DNA of 64,000 bases from Amylostereum areolatum (Eukaryota > Basidiomycota > Agaricomycetes > Russulales > Stereaceae): the NCBI GenBank assembly GCA_012932865.1, contig SAXG01000001.1, positions 3,027,693-3,091,692 of the forward strand. Reading direction: 5' to 3'. The notes below the pieces were generated by a model. That model saw only the letters and a program-made list of their open reading frames with translations. It was not told where the DNA came from and did no database searches. The position numbers and the translations under genes were made by a program. This document shows, piece by piece, positions 35,312-48,256 of this stretch. Numbering within the stretch: position 1 is the stretch's first letter; the number at the start of each line of letters is the position of its first letter.

Positions 35312-36502
35312 ATGTCCAACCTCGTGCCGACAAAGTGGGACGCCCGGTACGTTATCCTTTCGCTCGGACGTAGGCGCATGCCTCTGACATGCCTTGTCGC
35401 AGCCACCTGGGCCCCGTTCCTCACGATGCCTCCTACTACGCGAAGTGCATGCTTGGTGGTGTCCTTGCGTGCGGTATCACCCACGCCGGTATCACCCCGC
35501 TTGACGTGGCGAAATGCAACATGCAGGTGCGCGCTTCCGTCTCGTCCCCGCCTCGTCTGTTTCCTCTAACCCCTTCCTCCAGGTGGACCCGGCCAAGTAC
35601 AAGGGCACCGTCCAGGGTCTGAAGACCATCATCGCCGAGGAGGGTACCGGCGGCATCTGGAAAGGTGTCGGCCCCACGTTCGTCGGGTACTCCCTCCAGG
35701 GCATGTTCAAGTACGGTCTCTACGAGGTCTTCAAGGACATGTACATGAACCTGGCCGGCGAGGAGGCGTCGAACAATTACAAGCCCGCCATCTGGCTGGC
35801 CGGCTCCGCCTCCGCCGAGGTGTTCGCCGACATCGCGCTCTGCCCGCTGGAGATGGTCAAGGTCAAGATCCAGACCAGCCCGCACGGCACCTTCCCCGTT
35901 CCCTTCGGCGCCGCCCTCAAGGAGATCAGCCGCACGTCCGCGGAGACCCGCTTCCCCTTCGGCTCGCTCGTGCCCCTGTGGTCGCGCCAGGTTTGTTTTT
36001 TGTTTCTCCTCGACATTCGGAGGACGCGGGAGGGCTCACGGCGCCGTGTCTGCGTTCGCAGATCCCGTACACCATGGCCAAGTTCTTCTTCTTCGAGAAG
36101 ATCGTGCAGGTGTTCTACACCCACGTCTTCACCGCGCCCAAGGAGAGCTACGGCAAGACCACGCAGCTCGGCGTCACCTTCGCGTCCGGCTACCTCGCCG
36201 GCGTCGTCTGCGCCGTCGTCTCCCACCCCGCCGACTCGATCGTGTCCCAGCTCGGCAAGCCGTCGAACAAGGGCAAGAGCGTGGGCGAGATCGCGAAGGA
36301 GGTGGGCTGGCGCAACCTCGCGACCAAGGGTCTCAGCACCCGTGTGGTCATGATCGGTACCCTCACCGGTAAGTCCCCTCGCTCCTCCGAGCCTTGTCGC
36401 CGAAGAGCGTAAGACGATTGACGCATGCTCGCAGGCTTCCAGTGGTGGATCTACGACACCTTCAAGTCGTCGATGGGCCTCGGTACCACCGGCGGAAAGT
36501 AA
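35312..36502 (+). CDS. MIR1: Mitochondrial phosphate carrier
   Basis: Exons 35312..35346, 35403..35526, 35583..35990, 36062..36368 and 36435..36502 give 313 residues, the normal size. It is a mitochondrial inner-membrane solute carrier that imports phosphate with protons for ATP synthesis. Three repeats carry the carrier signature: [20 protein letters not shown] and [10 protein letters not shown]. Family-specific segments include [60 protein letters not shown] and [15 protein letters not shown]. No cleavable presequence is evident, as in yeast Mir1. It could equally be called PIC2-type; the two subfamilies are close. Confidence 0.93.
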
Positions 36503-38263
36503 GCGCGTCGTCGTCGCTGCCGCCTAGAAAACGCTTCTGTGGTGGGTACTCTCTCGTTCGTATCGTCCGGAAGGGGGCTCCTGATCAGCGTGGTTGCAGG
36601 ATATCGCACGGGCGGCACCGTACCCGTCCGCACGCCTCTCCCTCGTCTCCGTACTTTACCCATTCGTAGCGAACTTGTTGTTAGTGACGTCTCCGTGGTC
36701 TCTCGACCGGATGCTGAATGCGACGCAACTTCTGACTCGGATGTGGACGCGCGTGCTTGGCGTGGTGAATGAGGTTCAGCTTGTGTTCGGCGTGATAAGG
36801 AAAATGGGGACTGCTCGTGAGAGCGTCTTTGTGGCGCGCGCAGTGGGCGTTTGTAAGTCAGGCTGGCTCGGGGCAAGGAGCTGTCGGAGTCGATGAAGGC
36901 CGCTGGCCTGCAGGGATGGAAACGCTGAGGTTATGATATATCAGTCGCGCGTGGATATGATACGTGCATCATCCTCGGGGTCGAGCGGTCTCGGCGCCGT
37001 GCTATGCGGTGCTGACAGTGACAGTGCCAGTGTCCTCGTCGAGAGATTTGGCCGAGATCCAAGCCGTTCAATTACGGACGCTGGTTTGCTTCCGTCTGTG
37101 GGCCTCTGTGGTGCCCTCCGTTTCAAATGGCAAGCGCACTCGAACTTCGTCCACGCCGGTGGGCGAAGACACAAGGGGGGGCACTTGGGGGGATAGGTCA
37201 GCGACGTCCCTTGCCACTGCCCAGAGATTTGCTCCTGGCGGCGGTGACCAATGGGCAAGTCGCCGCTCTCGCCTCTTCTCGCGACTCCACAAATCGAGGC
37301 GAGATGATCATGGTGCCGTTTTCCCGCGTCTTCTCTCTCGGGCGTCAGCCAATGGAGGGCACGTCGGTGTAGGGCTGGAAGCTTGGCCTGAGAAATATAA
37401 GCATTTCATGGATGGCAGAGCAGCAGGCATGGGCAAGCAAAGCGGTGCCAGTGCGTGCGAGGCTTAGCATGACGAGCTGTTTGTTCGGTGCGAGACGCGA
37501 CTTGTCCTCCGCGGCCATGATCATCTTGCTCTTGCCACCGATGGCGCCCATTTGCTTGTCGGTCTTGGAGGGCTGACCTGGAACAAACGCCGCCACATTC
37601 AATCTTCAATCTCTCGCCCGAACGCGTGCATTGGTCCAATGAGGGCCTGCGCAGCGTTTCATTGGACGAAGGCGGTCATTGGGCTGCGGGCTCGATCACC
37701 GCCTCGGCTCGGTCGTTTGGGACGATCTTGGCAGAGGACTCAAGGCGGTGGGCGGGCGTCCGGGTCGAGTCGGGGGAAGATGATCGGAGTCTTGGCCGTG
37801 CTTAGCGTCGTCAGGCCGGGGGCATACATAGGCAGCGGCACCAATCCCGCCGCCGACGTGTGCTCGTCCGGAACGACGCTCCCCAGTTTTTCACGAACGG
37901 TCACGCTTGGCCACCCTTCTTTCTCTTCTCTTCTGTTTCATTTTCTCCTTCGATTGCAACCCGTTTCTCTGCGCCGAGGCTTTTTTTTCATTGTTCTTAT
38001 CGTTTATTTTATTTCCATTCTTCCTTACGGTGCGTCTGCTCCCCCCTTGTTGTCTCCGCCTCGCACGCCTTTCCTTGGCCTCTCGTCGCGAAGTCGAGCA
38101 CCGCTCATATCCTATATCTCTCCACAGCTCTAACACGACATTCCTCCTTGGCTTGGTCCCCTTCTCCAACTAGTCTTGGAACCTCTCCTCCCCCTCCTCT
38201 CAAATCTCCCCCGGCTGGTCCAATCCCACTATCGTTCACTTCCCCCCCCTTTCTTCGTCCAAC
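36503..38263. other. Intergenic, transporter promoter
   Basis: About 1.7 kb without a gene I can support. From 37900 to 38260 it is strongly pyrimidine-rich, the likely leader of the transporter gene. The minus strand at 37560-37350 holds an ATG frame of about 70 codons (MGAIGGKSKMIMAAEDKSRL) with no recognisable family. Confidence 0.35.
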
Positions 38264-40243
38264 ATGTCTGCACGCGCAGGTCCCTCCACCTTCCCTTCCT
38301 CCTCCTACTCCTACCCCGCGCCGGCGCCCGTCACTCCCGCACCCAGTCGGCCACCCGCCAACTACATGCCCTCGAACCCGTCCACCCGTCCCAGTTCGCC
38401 TGCGGACACCTACGTCGAGGCCCGGGAAATGGACACCGTCCCCCTCACCGCGTCCCACGCACGCGAGTTCCATCCCCGTTTCGAACCCTCCACCCTCGGC
38501 TCGATCCCGACGCACACCTTCGGCCCCGCCTCCGCCTACGCGTTCAACGATCCCCGCGCGCCCCCGGCCTTCCCCGGCCAGCCGCCGCCTAAACGTGCCA
38601 GCAGGCTGGCTAGGCGCATCCACGGGTGGACGTGGCAAGCGGTGCGTCGGCCTTTTCCTGCTCTCTGCGTGCGTTACCACGAGGCTGACGTCGCCGCGCG
38701 CTGCAGTTCCCGATCGGAATGGGGACCAGCGCGGTGTATGTGACCATGTCCGGGTTGAAGAACCGCTCGGACACGCTCAAGACCGTCGAGACCATCTTCT
38801 ACTTCCTCAATATGGCGTTGTTCATCCTTAACTGCACCACGCTGCTTCTTCAAGCGATTTGTACGTTCTTCGCACCCCCCTTCTCGTAGGTCGGGAGCTA
38901 AAGAAGGACTTGTTCTCAGTGTATCCCCGCCAAGCTCGTCGTCTCGTCACGGATCCGTCAAAGAACATCTTCGTTCCGCTCGTCGTAAGTGTTTATCACA
39001 CCCGTAGATAAGGCCGAGCGTTTGACGAAGCGACTCCCCCCCTCGTAGCTCTTGTCCTTCGCCACGCTCATCATCGGCACGATCAACTACGCCATTCCTT
39101 CCGGTCACGTCAGCCCAGGGTTCATTTATGCCTTGTTCTGGTTCGTTTCAACCCCCGTCTCATCCGCCGTCGCGTGCTAATTCGGGGACCGGGGCACAGG
39201 ATATACGTCACACTGGCCGTCGTCGTCTCCTTCCCGCTGCTCATGATCTGGTTCAACCAGCCTCATGACATTAAAACGTTCACCCCCGCCTGGGCGTTCT
39301 TGATCTTCCCTATGGTGAGCGGCGTGCGTTTTCGGGGGCTCGCAGGCGGGATCCTGAACCCTTGATGAACAGATGTTGGTCGGCGTCGTCGCGTTCAACG
39401 TCCTGAAAACGATCGACCCCACCGAACAGCGTGCGCTCGGCGTCCTCTTCACCGGGTACTTCTTCCAGGGGATCGGGTTCTTCGTCACGATGTTCTACCT
39501 CTGCATCTACTTCATCCGGTACGACGCTTTGTGGCTTCGTGTTTCGCCGCGCGGGCTTTCCTGACCACGCCGCTGTCTCTTTTAGCATCATGACGACCGG
39601 GTTCATGGACGGTCACCAGGCGAACGGAGCGTTCGTCGCCTGCGGTCCTCCGGGGTTCACCGCCCTCGCCCTCATCAACCTCGGCGATCGGGCGCGTCAG
39701 ATGTGAGTCCACTCATTATATGCGCCGCGGTTCCCATCTCTATCGTGCTGATACTCTCCTCCCCCCCACAGCCTCCCCAACTTCAACTTGATCTCGCCGA
39801 TGGCGGGGGAGATCTGGTATGCGACGGGCGTCATGGCCGGCGTGCTGCTGTTCGGCCTCGCCGTGTTCCTCTTCATCTTCGGTGTGCTGCCGTACTGGTT
39901 CAAGCTGCACAAGCACCTGAACGAGATCCTGGGATGTGCGTTATTTTTTTAAATAGTTGTCATTGCGCGTGGCCGGCTGACTTGGGGAATGACAGGCTGG
40001 GCGCTGACGTTCCCGAACGTGGGCTGGATCTCGACCGTGGGCGTGCTCGGGAACACGCTGAACATCCCCGGGTTCTTCGAGGTCCACCTCATCCTCGTGA
40101 TCGTGATGGTCGCGGTCTGGCTCGTGCTCATCGTGCTCACCGCGACCGCGTTCTGGCGCGGGCTCATCTTCTACGCGAAGGACGAGGACGTGCTGAACGA
40201 CGAGCGCGCGGTCCTGTCCGAGAAGGAGAAATCGCTCGTTTGA
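38264..40243 (+). CDS. TDT-family transporter (Mae1/Ssu1-like)
   Basis: Nine exons: 38264..38641, 38707..38860, 38920..38984, 39049..39140, 39200..39314, 39373..39518, 39586..39702, 39772..39935 and 39996..40243, giving 492 residues. A 125-residue cytosolic Ser/Pro-rich leader precedes about ten hydrophobic segments. Family features: FPIGMGTSAVYVTMSGL opening helix 1 (the TDT/SLAC1 FPxxMGT motif), FYFLNMALFILNCTTLLLQ, YPRQARRLVTDPSKNIF, GIGFFVTMFYLCIYFIR and NGAFVACGPPGFTALALINL (the GPxG pore region). Members of this family move malate/C4-dicarboxylates (Mae1) or export sulfite (Ssu1). I cannot choose between these from sequence alone. The tail ends in a charged cytosolic segment. Confidence 0.85.
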
Positions 40244-41751
40244 AGGAGGGCGTCGCTCGGCGCTCCCCCTGCCTATCTTTCCACTCCTTTCATAGATCGA
40301 TCCCCTATGGACAATGGACACGGACGTTTTTCTTTCCCTCTCTGTCCCACGCTCATCGCTCCCCCTCCCCCACCGTCCCTTCCCAGTGTTTCGCATCCCC
40401 CCATACACACGCATAGATTGAGCGTTTCGCATGTTTTGTTTAGAGCATCGTGGATTCGTCGCATACACCCCCAGTTACCCCTTCCCCCCGTCCCCGTCTC
40501 GCCGCGCATATGGACGCTGCCCCCTCCCCCCCTACTGTTACCGTAGTACAGTATAAATCGCCCCGCCCCACCCACCCCACCCGCGCTGACAACTTGTAGG
40601 ACAGCAGGATTGGTTACGGATTGTCGCCGCTGTAGAGAGGAGGCTACGATAGAGACCTTGTCGTCGTTAGTGTGTAGTACCCTCGGTGCATCCCCCCTTG
40701 TCTTCTACGTACCCTTTCCTATTCTTTTCTTCCTTTTTTCCTTCATTCTTTATGGAGGGCGACGCCTTTTGAGCGCGTCCTTTTCCCGTCCCCCATTACT
40801 TATTATCAAATCCTCGTTTAATGCGCGACCGACTGGGCCGGGAGGAGAAATGGGCTGGGACCGAGGATACGGTAAGTGGATGGGAGGGTGGGATCGAGTC
40901 ATTGACAGGAGATTGGCACTGGCGCCTTGCACTGACGTTCCTTCGCACCACCATCTGTAACTCTGTCCCTCCTCGTTTGTCCCCCGTTACTTACTCAAGC
41001 TCCTTCCACCGTAACTCGTCGTGAAGTCTCACCTTCTCAACCTGTCTTCTTCGGTCTTCGTCTATCGCCAATGAAGGTACCGGTTGGATTGTTACAGTGC
41101 CAAGATCTGCATCCGCACTCTGCGCCGCGCCCCTTCTAGTGTGTATGTACTTACCGCCAACTCGGTTCCCGCCCGTCCATCCCGTCCAAACTCCAGGCTT
41201 TTCTCTGGCGTCTGAGATCTGACTCGTCCGCTGCGCTTGTATCATCGTTGGCTGGAACGTTGGCGGGGACGCGGAGCAAACGTGAGTCCTGCGCTCGACG
41301 CGGATCGTCGCAAAGCGCACTGGGGTGAGCGGCGCTGTCACGGTTCGCAGCTTGGCTTGGAAGCTGGGGCGCTGGGGGCTGGCGCTTCTGAGTCGTGACA
41401 TTCGGTGGTAAGTATGTACGTCTGTAGGTGGTTGCATTCACGCCCGCGGTTGTGCTGATAGTAAGTACGCTCTCAGGACCGCTCTGGCGGGTCGTACGTG
41501 ATGATGGACGGTAAGTAGCTCGACCGGCCTCAGGTCTCGCGCTTGTTCGCGGTCTATCCTAGGCGCCTTTCCCCAGAGGCAACGATACCGAAGCAGTCGG
41601 ATGTGCATAAAATGCGGCTGGTAAGGAGTTATTAATGATTCCTTGCTGTCTTGGTCCCACACCTTTCTCTGCGGGGAAATGGACGGACGCGTCCCTTGCT
41701 CATGCTTTCTATCCGCGCAGGTAATCGACCCACCGCCGACAAGATGTTAAT
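40244..41751. other. Spacer with weak minus-strand coding signal
   Basis: First 500 bp: C-rich 3' region of the transporter gene. Between 41660 and 41010 the minus strand shows exon-like text (AKLRTVTAPLTPVRFATIRV, IDEDRRRQVEKVRLHDELRW followed by a GTAAGT donor), but I could not assemble a complete model. Treat it as a possible small gene. Confidence 0.3.
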
Positions 41752-42611
41752 GTGACCCAGGATCTGGAGTCGCGATCCTCGACGACGGAGACGGCGTCGT
41801 TAGTTTCACGACGTTCAAGGGTGTCAACCTCACAAACATTCCTTCGATGGACGATCCAGCGCTCAACCATAAACGCAGATGCCAACGAACCTGGTCGAAA
41901 TACGGTGCCACGGCCAGACAGGTGTGTGATACCTGTTCTTCTCGGTCGCTGATCGGTATGCGTGCAGAACAGATATCTGAAATCCTGCGCGCTCCCCCGT
42001 CCTGCATCGATATCTCAGCGAACTACAGAACCAGCCCCCCCTCCCTCCTGACGGATCGTCCAAAGAATGCGCGACATGTCCACGGTGGCTGGCGAGGCTC
42101 AGGACCATCTCGCCGCCAACACCGGTTCTCCGCCGAAAGGCGACCGTTCTCGACGACGACGTTCCTTTCTTCAAACCTCCTGGCTACAATATTTCCAGGG
42201 ACGAACTCTTGGAATCCGAGGGTCGATGAAATCCCGCCGCCACGGACGTCACCCAGTTTTCACAACCTTCAACGCATGCCCAAGCCCTCTGGCCTCCATC
42301 TTTCCGCCCTCCCGCCCAGCCATCCTCCGCCCGCGGTCTCGCGTTCTCGGCCTAGTGCTACAGGCTCCAACGCCTTCAACCCGCATCTCCATCGGCGCCA
42401 CAGCCCCAGCTCTGCGATATCTTATCAGCCGTCCAACGCCGCCTTCTCACGACCGCCTTCCACCCTGGCGCGGGACCGGAACTTCCAAGACTTCAGTCAG
42501 CATATACCTGCGTCTGCGCCACGAGGGCCGAGGGACATCGACGTCGATGCAAGGTTGAAAACCCCTCCCCCCTCCTCCCCCCGGCCCTTGTCTTCGCCAA
42601 GCCGTGTGTAG
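41752..42611 (+). CDS. Possible Pro/Ser-rich protein, exons uncertain
   Basis: Coding-like text occurs in more than one plus-strand frame: PPTPVLRRKATVLDDDVPFF with FKPPGYNISRDELLESE near 42110-42220, and later SRSRPSATGSNAFNPHLHRR and ARDRNFQDFSQHIPASAPRG up to a stop at 42611. A splice somewhere around 42220-42330 would be needed to join them; I did not find a decisive donor/acceptor pair. Strand and reality are uncertain, and no family is recognised. Confidence 0.3.
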
Positions 42612-45600
42612 CTGCGTAACTTACCAGGTCTACTCCCGCGCAAGACTCCGTCAAGACTCCGTTGCATGATCCTCGGACGTGTGGGCTTGGTCAGCCTTGG
42701 GCGGAATGATTTGGGTACAGAAAGGCTTGGGCTGACGACGTTGAGAAAAAGGGGTGGCCAGTGTGGTCGGCAGTGGCAGTGGAGGTGGAGATCCATATCG
42801 ATTGTCGTTATCCACAACGTACACCTGCGCTCTGACGCGCGGTGCATCCCGGGCGATCGTGCTTTCTCTCGGATCGCCCCTCCAGCATTATGACGCCGCT
42901 GACCAAGGAGCGTTAACCGGACTGCTGCGTGGTTGTATGTATGCATCCGACGTCGGCATATACGTATTTGAACGGTACGTAGCCTATTATTTGGGCTTTG
43001 GGCCGTTTGCGTGATACGCAGTGCGGATCTCCACGGTCTTTGCTTGGAACACTCCGGTTGATACAGGTTTGCGTCGCCCGCCCGAGCGCGAAAAGGCGTT
43101 TGACGGAGTATGTACCAAGGCTCCGCGTTCGCCGTTTCATGAGGATGGCGTACGGTCACGGCGACCAAGGATTCGAGGTGCTTTCACTGTGCTTTCGCAC
43201 TGCACTGGCGCGGGTGCCTATGGATGCATTTTGCCCGTTGCATGCGCTCGCTCTTTGCCCTTTCAATGGCCTTGAGGACCAACGTTTGCTCGGGGACGCA
43301 TCGCCCAGAAGCATGCCTGATCCCTGTTATAAAGGTCGTTGAAACTTTCGCCTACCATCTCTCTTTGAACTGGCCGAAAAACACCATAAACATTGTGCGC
43401 GACCCTCAAAGACCATTCAGAACGAACGAGTGTATAAATCGACGTCGACGCCGTGGTGGGTCGTCTCGTGCAAACGACCATCCACCCTCTCGAGCACCCT
43501 ATCCGACCTCCCGCAATCCGTGCACACCCTCCGATGACCTGCGCTTCACTCGCATGCTTGGGTCAGAAGCATGCGAGTGGAGCGCACACTGAGCCCGCTC
43601 CACCCCCCCTCTCCCATTCTCCGTCTCCCACCCCCACTCTCTGTCTCCCTTCCTCATCCCTGTGCCGACCATGTCACTCTCTGATGTATCCTGACGATGA
43701 ACGGTGTAGGAGACTGGTCTGGGGCACAAGCATGGTGAGCACATAATGTAACCTTTGAGCATGAACTGATAGACTCACATTCTTCCAGTTGCGCGCATCG
43801 GATGCTAAGCCAAGATAAATACATGGCTAGGTTTGGTGCGACGGAACCCAGGAAGCTCGAGCGGCCGGCACGATGGCTGAACCATGTCAGCACACCATCC
43901 ACACGCCCTTGGACGTCACTTCGTTGTTGAACCAATTGGGCCGGAAATCCTTGGATATGGAGGGGATTAGCGGCCAGTAGTATAGAGCAGCTATGTTACT
44001 TGTGGCAACAATCTGTGTCCTGAGGACAAATGGGCTTGTGGCTGGCAAGGGAGAGTCGATGGGGGTTCTGGCAGCTGGAGGTTGGAAGGGATAAGGGGGT
44101 TGGGTGGACTTGAGGGATCACTCAGCGGACGTGTGTGTAAACGGTAGCGTTGGCGTGAGGCTTACTATAAAAGGAGTCGGATTCGGAGTGGCATGCGCGT
44201 TTGTTTTTCAAAAATGGAGGTACTCGGCGCTTGCTTTGTGCTTGCTTTGTGGATGATGGCACTCGCCGTGAACCAGCCAAGTCACGAAGCAGGTTCCTTT
44301 GTTGGTGGCTTGAGGGCAGAACGTTCGAGAGGAGGTGATAACGTGCTGGTCGTTCCATTGTCCGACCATCGCGTCGTGCAGCGAACAGAACGATGTTTTT
44401 CGGTTCATGCATGGGTGGTATTCAAGGAGGTTTCTGAATATAAGTATATCGTCGTCCATAATCGTAGCGCCGAAATCCACGCGACTTTCATAGATCTCTC
44501 CTCAGCACAAGGCGCCTATGAATCCTTAAGGCGACATGCTCGGGTTGCGGTCAGGCAGCGGGAATACCGAAGGAAGGTGCTTCCGGCCTACGTTATGGAA
44601 CCTCACACGGCGAGGGTAGAGTCCACGGCGAGCCATTTGACGGGCACGATCCTGGTACAAACAACAACAAGGGGCCTGCGCTCATGAAAGACAGCCCGCG
44701 TCGCCTCTGGCGGTGGGTTACCTAGCGAGGAAAGAAATAGGTTAGCGGATGTACCTAGCGAGGAAAGAAATAGGTCAGCAGATGATAGGCACTGAAAAGA
44801 TGAGTCCTACACGCACAGGAAAGTGACAGTGCAAAAATGGTCGCCGCCATCGATGTGCGTTATGTCCACGGGTTCAGTATAGAGCAAAAGTCGTCGTTGT
44901 CGATCTCAGGTGCGCTCGAGGTTGATACTTGAAGGAATGCATCGGCGGCGGTCGCTGATAGATGAGCATGCTATAAGGCGACCTGCTACAGTCCAGATTG
45001 GTGCTTTGAGTGTTGTTAGTTCACGTGTGGCGAGCCTAATAACATAATATCAGCCCGCTGCACGAGGGAAGGTGTGAGGGGACGTACCCGAGAGGGTAAA
45101 AACTGGAGCTTTCTAGTGGGGGTCGGCGATGTGCGAATGCATGTTATTACGAAGTTCCAGGTGAGCGTCGACGAAGTAGCCGCCGATTCTCCTCAAAAGG
45201 CGCGTCGCCATTAGACTTGAACCTTAGCAGCGCAAGGAGGCAAAAATAGTGGTTGTTGGATATGCCTAACCTGTGCACTCAAGTCAGCGGTTGCATGGGG
45301 TGAGGTTGCAAGGGACGACGCACAGCGTGGGGAGCAAGAGGACCGTAGACTGTGGTCGCTTCGAGCATCCGAGCACGGGGGGATTGATGCGGTTTATGCT
45401 GAATTCATCGATGGAACTGGTTCGAGCCTGCCATTGACTTCTGAACGACGGTGCTTTACCGGATTGTACAGCACGCTGCTCACCTGAAGACAAGCAGCTG
45501 GCGGGAGAAATGTTGCGGTGGTTACTCCCCAGTATCACGGAAGGGGATAGAACGAGAACATCCGGGACACGTCTTGACTTTCGAACTTTGGAAAAAAAAA

Positions 45601-46889
45601 GTCGAGTCAGGCGGAGAGGTTGCGATAAGGTTCGGTTCTTGAAGCCATCGCGGGGTCCAAATGGAAAGTGACAATCCCCAAGGGGGTACTTTTCTCGACT
45701 GAGGGGGAGCATTCGTCCTGCATTTTAACGAAAGGAAAGAGTCGGGATTATGGGACTGGCTGAGGATGGGCGAAAAGTCGAAAAGCTCATGAGCGCGAGA
45801 GGAAAGAAGGGAATGGGCGCAAATGGACGAGCTACATAGGGTTAGGGTTCTTCTCTTCCGCCCTCAGCAAGCCCTCACAGGCCTCACCGTCGTCCAAAGC
45901 GCAAGCCCCTGGTCCTCCTCTAACAGAGCATCTCAGCCGCGAGTGGAATTTCTACAAAAATCCCCGCGAAATAAACAATCACCCGAAAACGGAGCACTCG
46001 CGCGGAGAAGGGCGAGGGGGGGGAGTGCAAACCCAGGCTACGTCTCCTCCCATTATCTGTAACTCTTCGACCCGAGAGTCCTCATCAAACCCCGCAGATC
46101 CTATTCCCTCTATGCTTCGAACTACTTGCGCAGTCATCAGCGGAAGAAGACCGCCTAACCGCCTTTTTTGCAGGTTGCCACCGCGGCTGTGGTGCGGGAT
46201 GGCATCGGGTAGAAGTGAGCCAGGACGAAGCATAAGGAACGTCCTCGGCCTCGCCTCTTACACGAGGCTTAGGGGGAGGAGTTCTTCAAGGGTTCAAAGC
46301 GGACCTGCGAGCAGTGCTTGATATGCCGACAGGCCTCGTCAGCTCGAACCCGATTTCAACTCTGCATCTCTCGACCGATGTGCGCTACCTCTTCCCCTCA
46401 GTACTTACCCCCGCTCGTCCGGCTATCCCGCGCTGCGACCGTTTCATTCCCGCGTACCACTCACCGCGCGCCCCGACCATCAATCCCAGTTGACATCGCT
46501 TTACATTCAAGTTGTCCGTATACCCCGCCCCCACTCAAACGCACCTCCCAGATCGACGGTGATCCGATCCCACCAGGCTCCACGTCACCTTCTCTCGTTG
46601 TGCACCAGCAATCCGCGTTTTCGACCTTGTCCTCTGCGTTGGGTCAACATCAGCGCTCCGGTCCCCGTATGCATGCCAGGCAAACAATGTTCTCGCTCGG
46701 AATCCCCTTGTATCAATACGTATCATCTCGTACCAAGTGCAATGCAATATCGTGCTATGAAGCATTTTATTCTTAAACCCGCTCGCTCGACGCACAGTCA
46801 AGATCCCCGTTAAAATACAAAGGACCAAGCATGATATACGTCCATGGTGGTTCAAAAGTTCAAATTCTACAATATACAACTACATAAGC
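42612..46889. other. Gene-poor 4.3 kb
   Basis: No gene I can defend. A plus-strand frame at 44193-44687 begins with a hydrophobic stretch (MEVLGACFVLALWMMALAV) like a signal peptide, but an equally open antisense frame overlaps it. TAGGGTTAGGGTT at about 45838 is a two-unit telomere-like string. A 33-bp tandem duplication lies at 44720-44785. Confidence 0.35.
44720..44785. repeat. 33-bp tandem duplication
   Basis: Two adjacent 33-bp units (44720-44752 and 44753-44785), each starting ACCTAGCGAGGAAAGAAATA, differ at a few positions near their ends. Confidence 0.8.
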
Positions 46890-48256
46890 TCAGCGCGTTG
46901 TGCCTGTCAAACGCCTCCGTATGCTCATCAAACGGAAGGTGTGCTTGGAGGGCTCTGGAGGAAAAGCATTGGAGAGGTAGAACGAGGTATGGGAAATGGG
47001 ATTTGTGGTGGAAATGTAGGACGACGATCGAGGAAGGGCAGGAATAGAGTGGCTCGAATGCGTAGAGGACGAGAAGGACGAAGCCAGCTCTGTACTAGAG
47101 TTCGGGGAGGGTGAAGATGGCGCAGCAAGATCCGCGTAGGACGGTGGGCGTGTAAGAGCCGGCGGATGTTGGCTATACGAAGGCGGCTCGAAGAGATCGG
47201 CGTGGCGGGGAGGAACGCGGTAGGGCACGCCGAGCCAGGACACCCTTGTGCGGTACGAATTGCGCGCCACCTTGCTTGCGTACGCCAGGTCGTCCTCTGT
47301 CACCGTCAGCGGGCCCGCGTCTTCCAGCTCCCTTCTGAACTCGTCCAGGGCGATGCGCTGTCCCGAATCAGGCTCGAGGATGCAAGAGAGAAGAGCCGCG
47401 GCGCCGTGTGTAATGGGGAGGGCATCGTAGAAGAGAGCCGCGCGGTATTGGAGGTAGAAGGCGTAGCGCGGATCTTCGTCCTCAGAGGGAGCGTACCAAG
47501 GCGTGTACCCCACCAAGATTTGCAGGAAAAGAATGCCGAGCGACCAGATATCGCTGATCTGGGGATTATACGCCTCGACGAGGAACTCGTTTCCGAAACA
47601 TTCTGGAACAGGTAGTCAGTCAAGACACTCGCGATGACGGAAGAGACTGTACGTACCCGGAGACATATGCGACTTGCTTCCGACCTTGAAGTCAACGCTG
47701 TAATTGCCCTTGCTCGCCAGGCCAAAGTCGGTAAGATAAACCCGCTGGTGGTCGCGCGAGAAGAGGACATTCTCAGGATTGATGTCGCGGTGGGCGACGC
47801 CACGATTATGACAGTGTTGAAGGGCGTCAATGAGCTGGGCCAAGACCGACTTGATCCTGTCGTCTCTTTTCCAGAAGAAAGGGGTGCGGAGACGACCGCA
47901 AGTGAGCCGCCGTTACAGCAATCGAGGAGGAAGCAGCGAAGGCCGCGTTCGATGAAGAAGTGGTGAAGAGTAGGAATGTTGGGGTGGTCGTGGACCAGGG
48001 CGTGGATCTTGGCCTCCCTCTTGAACATCCGTTCCTGCCCACGGCCCCATTCCTTTGTGTCTTCTGGTCCTAACACCGAGCGCTTGTGGGTAGGGGGGAA
48101 TAATACTTTGACGACGTGGAGGCAAGATCGTCGGTCCACGGCGAGCCAGACGGTACTGGAGGAGCCGACACCAAGTCTTTCTGTGAGAATGAGATGGCCG
48201 CGCTGAAGGCACACGCCGCTGTGGTCTGGAGGAGGGAGTACGAAACTGCCGGCCAT
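46890..48256 (-). pseudogene. Protein kinase paralogue with frameshift
   Basis: Paralogue of the kinase at 24552-26081. It starts at 48256 with PPPDHSGVCLQRGHLILTER, glycine loop GVGSSSTVWLAV, Lys in HVVKVLFPP, and FKREAKIHALVHDHPNIPTL. After CCNGGSLA (about 47900) the frame shifts. The alternative frame continues RTPFFWKRDDR, ALQHCHNRGVAHRDINPEN, LTDFGLAS and HMSP, then the conserved 54-nt intron (47656-47603) and ECFG, SDIWSLGILFLQILVG, and a Ser/Pro-rich tail ending RRLTGTTR. Compared with the paralogue, one base is missing near 47885-47900. All catalytic motifs survive on both sides, so inactivation is recent or the shift is a sequence error. Confidence 0.75.

Noticed and set aside
44193..44687. 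Possible secreted small protein with signal-like N-terminus
   Set aside because: An antisense frame of similar quality overlaps and there is no promoter or family support.
45838..45850. Interstitial telomere repeat TAGGGTTAGGGTT
   Set aside because: Only about two units; could be a chance telo-box, no degenerate array around it.
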